A DNA stretch of 11,672 nucleotides from assembly GCA_001799225.1 (NCBI GenBank), contig MGTA01000010.1, forward strand, positions 5,490-17,161, in the 5' to 3' direction. Position 1 is the first letter of the stretch, and every line of letters begins with the position of its first letter. This document shows positions 6,872-11,672 of this stretch, in pieces. Source of the stretch: Deltaproteobacteria bacterium RIFOXYD12_FULL_50_9 (lineage in GTDB: Bacteria > Desulfobacterota > Desulfobulbia > Desulfobulbales > CALZHT01). The translations under genes and the position numbers were made by a program. Below the pieces are notes generated by a model. It was not told the DNA's origin. It did not search any database and saw only the letters and a list, made by a program, of their open reading frames with translations.

Positions 6872-7501
6872 TTATATCTTGACGATACGGATCCGGCTGA
6901 TCATTAAAGAGCCGGAAAGGGCAAAGGTCAGGACAAGGGGATGAAGCTTAAAACCGGCAATAGAAACCTCTCCGAACCAGAGGTTCTGGTGGAGCGCGCC
7001 GCATGACGCTGCCGCCGCCAGCAAAAATACGAGGAGGAGGGAGGTCGGGATAGGTGTGCCTTCGAAATACTTCACCTTTTCGCCTCCATCGGACAGCTCT
7101 TCGGTAGTTATATTATAACGGGCCAGGCGTGATACCCCGCAGGCGACAAAGTAGGCTAATACTATTCGGTCGTATAGGCCCTGCATGCCGCAACCGTAAC
7201 CAATCATCGCCGGAGCGACACCGAAGGAGATTACATCGGCAAGGGAGTCGAGTTCTCGCCCCATCGCCGATGCCTTCTGGCGCCATCTGGCAATGCGACC
7301 ATCGAGAACGTCAAACACCAAGGCAGCGAACACCAGAAGAGAGGCAAAATAGATATGGTTGACCTCGTCGGTTTGCAGGTGGGTCATGGTTGAGAATATC
7401 GCACCTGTACCGCAGATAGCGTTCCCGAGCGTAAACCAGTCTGCCAGTTGGAACTCTCGGATAATTGATAAAGGTTTAACAGGTGGTCTGTGTGTCGTCA
7501 T
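6872..7501 (-). CDS. pssA: CDP-diacylglycerol-serine O-phosphatidyltransferase
   Basis: This 209-aa inner-membrane enzyme joins CDP-diacylglycerol and serine to give phosphatidylserine, the precursor of phosphatidylethanolamine. It contains the complete CDP-alcohol phosphatidyltransferase signature D64-x2-D67-G68-x2-A71-R72-x8-G81-x3-D85-x3-D89, whose Asp residues bind the metal ion and act in catalysis. Several hydrophobic segments follow (about 108-125, 152-172, 182-204), together with the conserved 'SRLARYN' and 'YFEGTPIPTS' patterns of type II PssA, which separate it from PgsA. The family is usually a little longer; this one ends soon after its last helix. The ATG at 7501 has TAGGAG ten bases upstream. 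Confidence 0.93.
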   Translation of the reverse strand: MTTHRPPVKPLSIIREFQLADWFTLGNAICGTGAIFSTMTHLQTDEVNHIYFASLLVFAALVFDVLDGRIARWRQKASAMGRELDSLADVISFGVAPAMIGYGCGMQGLYDRIVLAYFVACGVSRLARYNITTEELSDGGEKVKYFEGTPIPTSLLLVFLLAAAASCGALHQNLWFGEVSIAGFKLHPLVLTFALSGSLMISRIRIVKI

Positions 7502-7578
7502 CTAATCGGATCTCCTAGCGGATTTATTTGCATCGGTTTGTAAAGGAATGACAAACACCCTTGCGCCGAGGAGTATAG

Positions 7579-7601
7579 ATGCACCACCAGACGCGGTGCA
7601 T
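7579..7601. other. Inverted repeat between the protease and pssA genes
   Basis: ATGCACC (7579-7585) pairs with GGTGCAT (7595-7601) around a 9-base loop. It lies 54 bases past the protease stop in the direction of transcription. No clear T run follows on the - strand, so it is at best a weak terminator or an RNA-stabilising hairpin. Confidence 0.3.
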
Positions 7602-7654
7602 TTGGTGAAGATAAAAAGAGCTGACGAGTCAAATTGACGGCAGGCAAAATGAAG

Positions 7655-8821
7655 TTATAGCCCGCTTGTCGCGGCGGGAAGATTCAAAAGCCCTGCGCCA
7701 AAGAAAGGATCCCAGTCGGCTTCGCCCAGATCAGTGGCTGTGTTGACCAGGCGGGTGCGGACGTCATATGGAGAAAGTGCAGGATCCAGGCCCAGCAGCA
7801 GCGCAACACTGCCTGATACGTGCGGGCAGGCCGCGCTGGTGCCGTCGCCTGTTGCATACGTCGATCCTTTATAGGTTGAGCGAATCTGCGCGCCGGGGGC
7901 GGAAATTTCTACTGTGCTGCCGTCGCTGCTCCAGGAGGGATGCAAATCAAGCGAGTCGGTCGCGGCCACGGCGATCACCGAATCATAGGCGCCCGGGTAA
8001 TCTACGTTGTCCGTCGCCAGATCCCCGTCGCCATCGTTGCCGGCGGCTGCCACCAGCACCAGGCCGGCATCATATGCCAGCGCACAGGCCTCCCGCAATG
8101 CTTGGACATCGGAGTTGGAGCCCAGGCTCATGGATATCACATCCATTCCCTGTGTTACACTCCATTCGATGCCGGCGATAACGTCGCTTGTATAACCTGA
8201 ACCATTTCGGTCGAGCACTTTCACGGCATAAAGCGAAGCCCGAGGAGCAACCCCGACCACGCCGATCGTGTTGTCCACGGCGGCTATGATGCCCGCGCAC
8301 CAGGTGCCGTGTCCATTGTCGTCCTCAGGTCCTTTGCGAGAGTTCTGAATGTTGACACCGCCTTTGTAGTTCGTGGCCAAGTCCGAATGATTAGTCTGAA
8401 TGCCTGTGTCCAGCACCGCGACTTTAATCCCATTGCCGGATGTCATGTTCCACACACTATCAGCGCCAATTTTATGGATACCCCAAGGGATTTCCTGTAT
8501 GGGTGGCGGTGTTGGACTCGGCTTGGAAGATTTGCCCATTGCACTCATGGGGGCATCTTCTTCCACTCTTTCAACATGTGGGTCGGCAAGCAGGTCCTGA
8601 TTGGCCTTGGCGACCAACGGCGTCTGCACGGCCAAGCCATGAATAATCCCCAATTGATGGATGACTTCTAAGCCGTGCGCCCGGGCCAAAGCCGGCAGGG
8701 CGGTCGCCTTCACGCCTTTCTTGAATGTAACGATCAACCTGCCCGGCTGGTCTGCAAAACAAGTCCCTGCTGCGGAATATAACGCTAAGACCATAACTGT
8801 AATAACAGTGTTCAACTTCAT
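7655..8821 (-). CDS. Secreted subtilisin-like serine protease (S8) with inhibitor propeptide
   Basis: This 388-aa precursor has a Sec signal peptide (1-23, cut after CFA) and an I9-type inhibitor prodomain (about 28-90; RLIVTFKKGV to VERVEEDAP). A short Pro/Ser linker follows (97-107), then an S8 catalytic domain. The triad is Asp138 (AVLDTGI), His171 (NGHGTWCAG) and Ser329 (GTSAACPHVSG), with Asn262 (AAAGN) for the oxyanion hole. The length equals that of classical subtilisin precursors, and there is no C-terminal sorting or adhesion domain, so the mature enzyme should be freely exported. A near-perfect AGGAGGT lies seven bases before the ATG. The upstream region has two palindromes and is shared with the divergent two-CW gene. 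The role could be nutritional or protein processing; the sequence does not say. Confidence 0.95.
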   Translation of the reverse strand: MKLNTVITVMVLALYSAAGTCFADQPGRLIVTFKKGVKATALPALARAHGLEVIHQLGIIHGLAVQTPLVAKANQDLLADPHVERVEEDAPMSAMGKSSKPSPTPPPIQEIPWGIHKIGADSVWNMTSGNGIKVAVLDTGIQTNHSDLATNYKGGVNIQNSRKGPEDDNGHGTWCAGIIAAVDNTIGVVGVAPRASLYAVKVLDRNGSGYTSDVIAGIEWSVTQGMDVISMSLGSNSDVQALREACALAYDAGLVLVAAAGNDGDGDLATDNVDYPGAYDSVIAVAATDSLDLHPSWSSDGSTVEISAPGAQIRSTYKGSTYATGDGTSAACPHVSGSVALLLGLDPALSPYDVRTRLVNTATDLGEADWDPFFGAGLLNLPAATSGL

Positions 8822-8831
8822 GATAGTGACC

Positions 8832-8843
8832 TCCTGTACAGGA
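8832..8843. promoter_or_regulatory. 12-bp perfect palindrome overlapping the protease ribosome binding site
   Basis: TCCTGTACAGGA reads the same on both strands and overlaps the AGGAGG ribosome binding site (8830-8835, - strand) of the protease gene. It could be a repressor site or a weak RNA hairpin (TCCT/AGGA, 4-base loop) that hides the binding site. Function is inferred. Confidence 0.35.
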
Positions 8844-8895
8844 TGGTGTCCATGCCAATATTTTTCTATACGTCAACAAATCTCGGTATTTTTGT

Positions 8896-8909
8896 CAAGA
8901 TTAATCTTG
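8896..8909. promoter_or_regulatory. 14-bp perfect palindrome in the divergent intergenic region
   Basis: CAAGATTAATCTTG is a perfect 14-base palindrome between the divergent protease and two-CW genes. On the - strand it is followed directly by ACAAAAA, so TTGACA, a consensus -35 hexamer, overlaps its end; no -10 at normal spacing was found. A transcription factor operator is the simplest reading. Apart from the two palindromes, 8822-9056 holds no gene that I can support. Confidence 0.4.
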
Positions 8910-9056
8910 TTTTTATGGCCGTTCAGCAGGGCTATGAAGGGTATTGCATTTCCAGGGCAAGTCTAAAAAAAACTATCTGGAGAAACTTGTTCTTGCCAGG
9001 GCTATCAATTTCGGGAAATATTATGGTTGAACCGGATCTGATATGGAGAGATGCTC

Positions 9057-9359
9057 ATGCATAAAAAGAATTGCTGGGAAGTGAAAAAATGCGGCCGCGA
9101 ACTTGGCGGCCAGAAGGTGAACGAACTGGGTGTCTGTCCGGTTGCTGTTGCAGAGAAGCTTGACGGCCTTAATAAGGGCAAGAATGGCGGACGGGCCTGC
9201 TGGGCGGTCGGCGGCACCATGTGCTTCGGTTATGCTCAGGGCACCTTTGCCAAAAAAATAGGCGATTGTCTGTTGTGTGAATTTTTAGAACAGGTCAAGC
9301 AGGAAGAGGGTGACGATTGGGTCAGCACCAAGGAGATTCTGGAAAAGTTACGGCAGTGA
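9057..9359 (+). CDS. Two-CW domain cysteine-rich protein
   Basis: This 100-aa soluble protein has seven Cys at positions 6, 12, 27, 48, 56, 71 and 74. Two are in Cys-Trp pairs (6-7 and 48-49), the pattern that names the two-CW domain, with the typical NCWEVKKCGRE start, LGVCP, GRACWAVGGT and GTFAKKIGDCLLCEF. The domain occurs alone or fused to signalling proteins in anaerobic proteobacteria; metal or cluster binding is suspected but not proven. The ATG at 9051 directly abuts GGAGAG with no spacing, so the in-frame ATG at 9057, eight bases past GGAG (9045-9048), is the more likely start. It is divergent from the protease gene and ends just before two overlapping hairpins. Confidence 0.85.
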   Translation: MHKKNCWEVKKCGRELGGQKVNELGVCPVAVAEKLDGLNKGKNGGRACWAVGGTMCFGYAQGTFAKKIGDCLLCEFLEQVKQEEGDDWVSTKEILEKLRQ

Positions 9360-9364
9360 TTTTT

Positions 9365-9413
9365 TGTCATTCCGTTATTCCGGAATGACATTTTCCGGAA
9401 TAACGAATTTTTT
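9365..9413 (+). terminator. Two overlapping, mutually exclusive hairpins with a T tract
   Basis: Hairpin A: TGTCATTCCG (9365-9374) pairs with CGGAATGACA (9381-9390), loop 6, followed by TTTT. Hairpin B: CGTTATTCCGG (9373-9383) pairs with CCGGAATAACG (9395-9405), loop 11, followed by AATTTTTT. B is a good intrinsic terminator for the two-CW gene, whose stop is five bases before hairpin A. The arms overlap, so only one hairpin can form at a time. Confidence 0.8.
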
Positions 9414-9414
9414 C

Positions 9415-9444
9415 TTGCCTTCTCAACACAATAATTGATATATT
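9415..9444 (+). promoter_or_regulatory. Candidate promoter for the PEP-CTERM gene
   Basis: TTGCCT (9415-9420) and TATATT (9439-9444) are 18 bases apart, matching four and five of six consensus positions. It starts just after the terminator and would give a long leader of about 150 bases, which contains the palindrome CCGGATCCGG (9507-9516). Seen by eye only. Confidence 0.3.
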
Positions 9445-9600
9445 ATAGATCAAAGTTCCTCGATCTTGTCGGTGTCGAAAGTCACTGCTTACTCCACTGG
9501 CATTGTCCGGATCCGGCAAGCTATTGGTTGAACACCACGACTCAGGATATTCCCTTTGGCATAGATTAGCTATTATCAAGTATCCTCAAGGAGGAAGATC

Positions 9601-10407
9601 ATGAAGCGCACTGCGTTATCCCAGGCAATCGCCTCGTTTCTCATCGCCCTGACCCTCGTGCTTCTCGGGTATTCCGCAGCATCGGCTCTGGTATACGACA
9701 TGACCGTGCGAGGGACCGATGCCATTTTCCTGGCCGGCAGGACGGATGTGACGATACCCGACGCCAACGCCCCCTGGATGACTTTGCTTCGCCACTCTTA
9801 CAACTCCAATCCCAACGGCTTTGAAAACTATCAGGAGACCACGCCTGGTTTCGTCACCGTTCGTTCGGGCGACACCATCCGGTTGGCCATTCCGGCGGTT
9901 GGTGCCGTCGATTTCTTCAACGGTTTTAGCGGGGCCGATTTTGGACCAGGCGGTAATGGTTTTAACAGCGTTCTCTACTCGCTGGGCGGGATCAGTGGGT
10001 ATAAAGGCCCACAGGGCGCTCTGACCGGAGTCTTTCTGAATGATGCGATCCCCAGCGGCGGCCCGGCGCCGGCAACACTCGATTTCTCTTCGGCCGCCAT
10101 GGTTGACTTCATGACGTTGTCTCCGCTGCTTGGTCAGATCTTCTATATCGGCGACGGATTCAAGAGCGGTGGGGTCGCCCAGCAGTTCATCACGCCGGCC
10201 GGTGCGACCCGTCTCTTTCTGGGCATTCCGGATGGATGGAGTTTTAATGGCTATCCCGGCTACTATGATGACAACGACGGATCCTACCGAGTGAGCCTCA
10301 TGGTGCCCGATAACAACCCGGTTCCGGAGCCCGCGACTATGTTTCTTTTCGGTTGCGGGTTGTTGGGTCTCGCCTGGGTGGCCCGGAGAAAAAAGAAACA
10401 GGCGTAG
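9601..10407 (+). CDS. PEP-CTERM sorting domain surface protein
   Basis: This 268-aa protein has a Sec signal peptide (1-29, cut after ASA) and a typical C-terminal PEP-CTERM tail: VPEP at 241-244, a hydrophobic helix (246-260) and an Arg/Lys cluster (RRKKK, 262-266). Exosortase (EpsH/XrtA) recognises this tail and releases the protein to the surface or biofilm matrix; no exosortase gene is in the window. The middle contains FITPAGATRLFLGIPDGWSF followed by YDDNDGSYRVSL, the close of a small beta-sandwich seen in many PEP-CTERM proteins and resembling galactose-binding lectins of the LecA kind, so sugar binding is possible but not shown. AAGGAGG at 9588-9594, six bases before the ATG, is a strong ribosome binding site. 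Confidence 0.93.
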   Translation: MKRTALSQAIASFLIALTLVLLGYSAASALVYDMTVRGTDAIFLAGRTDVTIPDANAPWMTLLRHSYNSNPNGFENYQETTPGFVTVRSGDTIRLAIPAVGAVDFFNGFSGADFGPGGNGFNSVLYSLGGISGYKGPQGALTGVFLNDAIPSGGPAPATLDFSSAAMVDFMTLSPLLGQIFYIGDGFKSGGVAQQFITPAGATRLFLGIPDGWSFNGYPGYYDDNDGSYRVSLMVPDNNPVPEPATMFLFGCGLLGLAWVARRKKKQA

Positions 10408-10422
10408 GCGCTGGCCTATCGC
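10402..10422 (+). terminator. Weak hairpin at the end of the PEP-CTERM gene
   Basis: GCGTAGGC (10402-10409) pairs with GCCTA-CGC (10414-10422, one bulged T) around a GCTG loop and is followed by GTTTC. It overlaps the stop codon and lacks a full T tract, so it is only a possible terminator. The rest of 10408-10630 shows a short GGAATA/TATTCC hairpin (10499-10514) and no gene. Confidence 0.3.
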
Positions 10423-10630
10423 GTTTCATTAATCAGTACAAAAATCAGGCAGGTGGAAAGGTAATCGTGAAGGTTGTTCCTAGGTCATCCGCCTAAGGGG
10501 AATAAAAATATTCCTGAATAGCAACCAGATGAGGCTGAAACCAAGCAATCCAATTAATTATTAATCATGTACCCTTTTTCAGACCACCTCTGTAATGCAT
10601 GGCTTTTGCTTCCTTCTACAAACTCCACCT

Positions 10631-10825
10631 TCATAGGTTAAATACCTTAGTAAGTATAAACCAGCTCGCAACCAATATCGCAATCATCAAGATCATCGAA
10701 CGGTATCCGTGCGAGATTGCGGCTAAGGCCTGCAGCACCCGAGGTTTGGAGGGCTTCCCGCATGACACGCACTCCTCGTCGAACACATTTATCTGATTAC
10801 CGCAATGCGGACAGGGTCTATTCAT
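10631..10825 (-). CDS. Small zinc-ribbon protein with one C-terminal membrane helix
   Basis: This 64-aa protein begins MNRPCPHCGNQ and has CPHC (Cys5, Cys8) and CVSC (Cys19, Cys22), a small zinc ribbon in the N-terminal 25 residues. A basic linker follows, then one hydrophobic helix at about 43-58 (MILMIAILVASWFIL), ending KVFNL. It would be a tail-anchored inner-membrane protein with a cytoplasmic zinc ribbon. The frame extends to an ATG at 10858, but GAGG five bases before the ATG at 10825 picks the shorter form, which also puts the first CxxC at the normal distance from the start. No specific family or function is recognised. Confidence 0.75.
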   Translation of the reverse strand: MNRPCPHCGNQINVFDEECVSCGKPSKPRVLQALAAISHGYRSMILMIAILVASWFILTKVFNL

Positions 10826-10883
10826 AACATCCTCAAAAATAAACAGAAATGGGAACACTCATTATTCTGATCAAATTGTCAGA

Positions 10884-11042
10884 TTATTTTGTGGCCTCGT
10901 GAATTTTTTCTTTTGCTGTATGAAAAGCTTTATCAATTTCTTTACCCGCTTTTTCAGCACTGCCTTCTTTTTTGCAGGCAACCGTTGGAAGTGCTAACGC
11001 TACCAATGCGAAAAGCAATACTGCCTTTGATTTAAATTCCAT
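10884..11042 (-). CDS. Small lipoprotein with a charged helical tail
   Basis: This 52-aa precursor has a lipoprotein signal: MEFKSKAVLLFALVALALPTVAC with Cys23 as the lipid-modified residue (lipobox TVAC). The mature part is about 30 residues, Lys/Glu/Ala-rich and helical (AEKAGKEIDKAFHTAKEKI), as in many small envelope lipoproteins of proteobacteria. Lys at +2 and +3 of the mature protein gives no inner-membrane retention signal of the Asp+2 type, so the outer membrane is more likely. The frame runs back to 11102, but GGGAGC seven bases before the ATG at 11042 and the position of the signal peptide select that start. It lies 58 bases upstream of the zinc-ribbon gene on the same strand. Confidence 0.8.
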   Translation of the reverse strand: MEFKSKAVLLFALVALALPTVACKKEGSAEKAGKEIDKAFHTAKEKIHEATK

Positions 11043-11065
11043 TTTATTTGCTCCCTTTTTATTCG

Positions 11066-11218
11066 TTAGCGATATTGTGATAGGAGTATTGACGGGGGGC
11101 ATTCATAGTGTGACCACATTCTCAGCACTTTAACGACATTAAGGTCTTCTAAAACTTGGTAAATCAATCGGTGCTGAATGTTGATCCTCCGTGAATGCCT
11201 CCACGAAGGCGATCCCAT
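11066..11218 (-). pseudogene. yoeB: Txe/YoeB toxin C-terminal remnant
   Basis: A 50-codon frame reads HSRRINIQHRLIYQVLED and then VVKVLRMWSHYE, which matches the C-terminal half of Txe/YoeB mRNA endoribonuclease toxins, including the His-Arg and terminal Ser-His-Tyr that carry catalytic residues. The N-terminal half of the toxin, which includes the catalytic Glu, is missing. The frame runs past the usual end (HYE) for 11 more codons to TAA at 11066-11068. Upstream it is fused out of frame to the start of a different toxin, BrnT, and no YefM-like antitoxin gene is nearby. It is a relic. Confidence 0.75.
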
Positions 11219-11273
11219 GTTTCTCCAGATTTGATCGTGCCTTCTTTGGATCCCATTCGAAATTGTAATCCAT
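11139..11273 (-). pseudogene. brnT: BrnT toxin N-terminal remnant
   Basis: An ATG at 11271-11273, preceded by GAGAGG, opens a 44-codon frame beginning MDYNFEWDPKKARSNLEKHG and continuing IAFVEAFT. That is the hallmark N-terminus of BrnT ribonuclease toxins ('F-E-W-D-x-x-K-x-x-x-N-x-x-K-H-G-V-x-F-x-E-A'). After this point similarity to BrnT stops; the same bases in the next frame become the Txe/YoeB remnant, and the BrnT frame ends at TAA (11139-11141). The rest of brnT and a brnA antitoxin are absent, so this is a scar of a lost module. Confidence 0.75.
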
Positions 11274-11434
11274 GAAGTGGGTCCCTCTCAATGATTAATG
11301 ATGAATACTACCGAACGCTTTTTCTATAATGCTTTTTTAGGTCTAAAAAAAGCATTATAGGTCGCAAAATAGCCATTATTTTAATGTAGTTGCTGTAAGA
11401 TATCAACAGGTTAGCTTGTCAGACCCCACTTCAT
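11272..11434. repeat. Inverted repeat pair flanking a hairpin (possible MITE-like unit)
   Basis: ATGAAGTGGGTC (11272-11283) and GACCCCACTTCAT (11422-11434) are inverted copies differing by one inserted base. They enclose about 140 bases with a long hairpin near the middle. The left arm overlaps the BrnT start codon. No target-site duplication was recognised. Confidence 0.4.
11324..11360. repeat. Long AT-rich inverted repeat / hairpin
   Basis: CTATAATGCTTTTTTA (11324-11339) pairs with TAAAAAAAGCATTATAG (11344-11360) with one extra A in the right arm and a GGTC loop. Near-perfect over about 16 base pairs. It could end transcription in either direction or be a mobile-element structure. Confidence 0.7.
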
Positions 11435-11625
11435 CCAGATAAAGACTAGACTCTATCGTCAGCGTCGGACAGTTCTCGTTTTAGCCCAAAAAATCGATTA
11501 TGTAGTCTAATAATATCAACTAGTTACAAAACGCCCCGATCAGCATTCCACTATCATATCAATAAGTTATCGTGGTCCGAGCGTAAACATTCGGCCAACC
11601 CGTCTCATGTGATATCAAGAAGTTA
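11400..11625 (+). repeat. Four degenerate direct copies of ATATCAAnwrGTTA
   Basis: Copies at 11400-11413 (ATATCAACAGGTTA), 11513-11526 (ATATCAACTAGTTA), 11556-11569 (ATATCAATAAGTTA) and 11612-11625 (ATATCAAGAAGTTA), all in the same direction. The first seven and last four bases are constant. Copies 1, 3 and 4 are followed within 4-6 bases by GTCnGA, and copies 1 and 2 are preceded by ATGTAGT, so the unit is longer than 14 bases. Spacing is irregular (113, 43 and 56 bases). Confidence 0.65.
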
Positions 11626-11672
11626 GTATGTGTCTGAAGTTGCGCTCAAGTGGATAGAGCCATAAGTCCTTG

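Larger units (their letters stand above)
11274..11672. other. Gene-free terminal stretch with repeats
   Basis: No coding frame in these 399 bases has family-like content or a convincing start. What it holds is structure: an inverted repeat pair (11272-11283 and 11422-11434), a long AT-rich hairpin (11324-11360), four degenerate copies of a 14-base repeat (11400-11625) and a tRNA D-arm-like segment at the right edge. Together these suggest the end of a mobile element or an integration hot spot. Confidence 0.5.

Noticed and set aside
9570..9586. TTTGGCATAGATTAGCTATT as a sigma-54 promoter for the PEP-CTERM gene
   Set aside because: The GG and GC elements are 11 rather than 12 bases apart and flanking consensus bases are missing; the sigma-70-like site at 9415 fits better.
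10884..11102. Longer 72-aa form of the lipoprotein
   Set aside because: The first 20 codons lie in the toxin scar, and the ribosome binding site and signal peptide point to the ATG at 11042.
11066..11273. A single functional toxin gene
   Set aside because: The BrnT-like and YoeB-like parts are in different frames and each lacks half of its domain, including catalytic residues.
11400..11530. Integron attC sites
   Set aside because: Some GTTA and CAAC strings are present but no paired RYYYAAC/GTTRRRY boxes with the required folded symmetry.
11400..11625. CRISPR array
   Set aside because: The repeat is too short and degenerate, spacing varies from 43 to 113 bases and no cas genes are present.

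Overview
The window looks like bacterial chromosome from a Gram-negative organism that carries type IV pilus/type II secretion machinery, a PEP-CTERM surface protein, a PssA phospholipid synthase and a cysteine-rich two-CW protein. That mix, at about 50% G+C, fits a deltaproteobacterial (Desulfobacterota-like) genome best, but this is inference from gene content and no ribosomal marker is present.

Positions 1-4925 (+ strand) are the 3' part of a pilus or pseudopilus operon of MSHA/type II secretion type. It holds a 5'-truncated MshI/PilM-PilN-like protein, a PilO/MshJ-like protein and a PilP/MshK-like protein. These are followed by two minor pilins with nearly identical globular domains, two very small proteins (72 and 51 aa), and a pilin with a strong ribosome binding site and its own promoter candidate. 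Five gene junctions are four-base stop/start overlaps, and all five sit in the same CC(A/T)TGA context, so every upstream protein ends in proline. A hairpin at 5005-5039 closes the operon and also the convergent toxin-antitoxin pair.

Positions 5039-7501 (- strand) carry a VapC-type PIN toxin with a Phd/YefM-like antitoxin, then dusB (tRNA dihydrouridine synthase) and pssA (phosphatidylserine synthase). Positions 7655-8821 (- strand) encode a secreted subtilisin-like protease. Its upstream region, shared with a divergent two-CW gene (9057-9359, +), contains two perfect palindromes. Two mutually exclusive hairpins separate the two-CW gene from a PEP-CTERM protein gene (9601-10407, +).

From about 10430 to the end the DNA is more AT-rich and looks like a scarred accessory region. 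It has a small zinc-ribbon membrane protein, a small lipoprotein, and a chimeric pseudogene that joins the start of a BrnT toxin to the end of a Txe/YoeB toxin in another frame. Beyond that lie inverted repeats, four copies of a degenerate 14-base repeat, and at the right edge a tRNA D-arm-like sequence. The BrnT-YoeB chimera, the repeat array and the proline-terminated junctions are the least ordinary observations.
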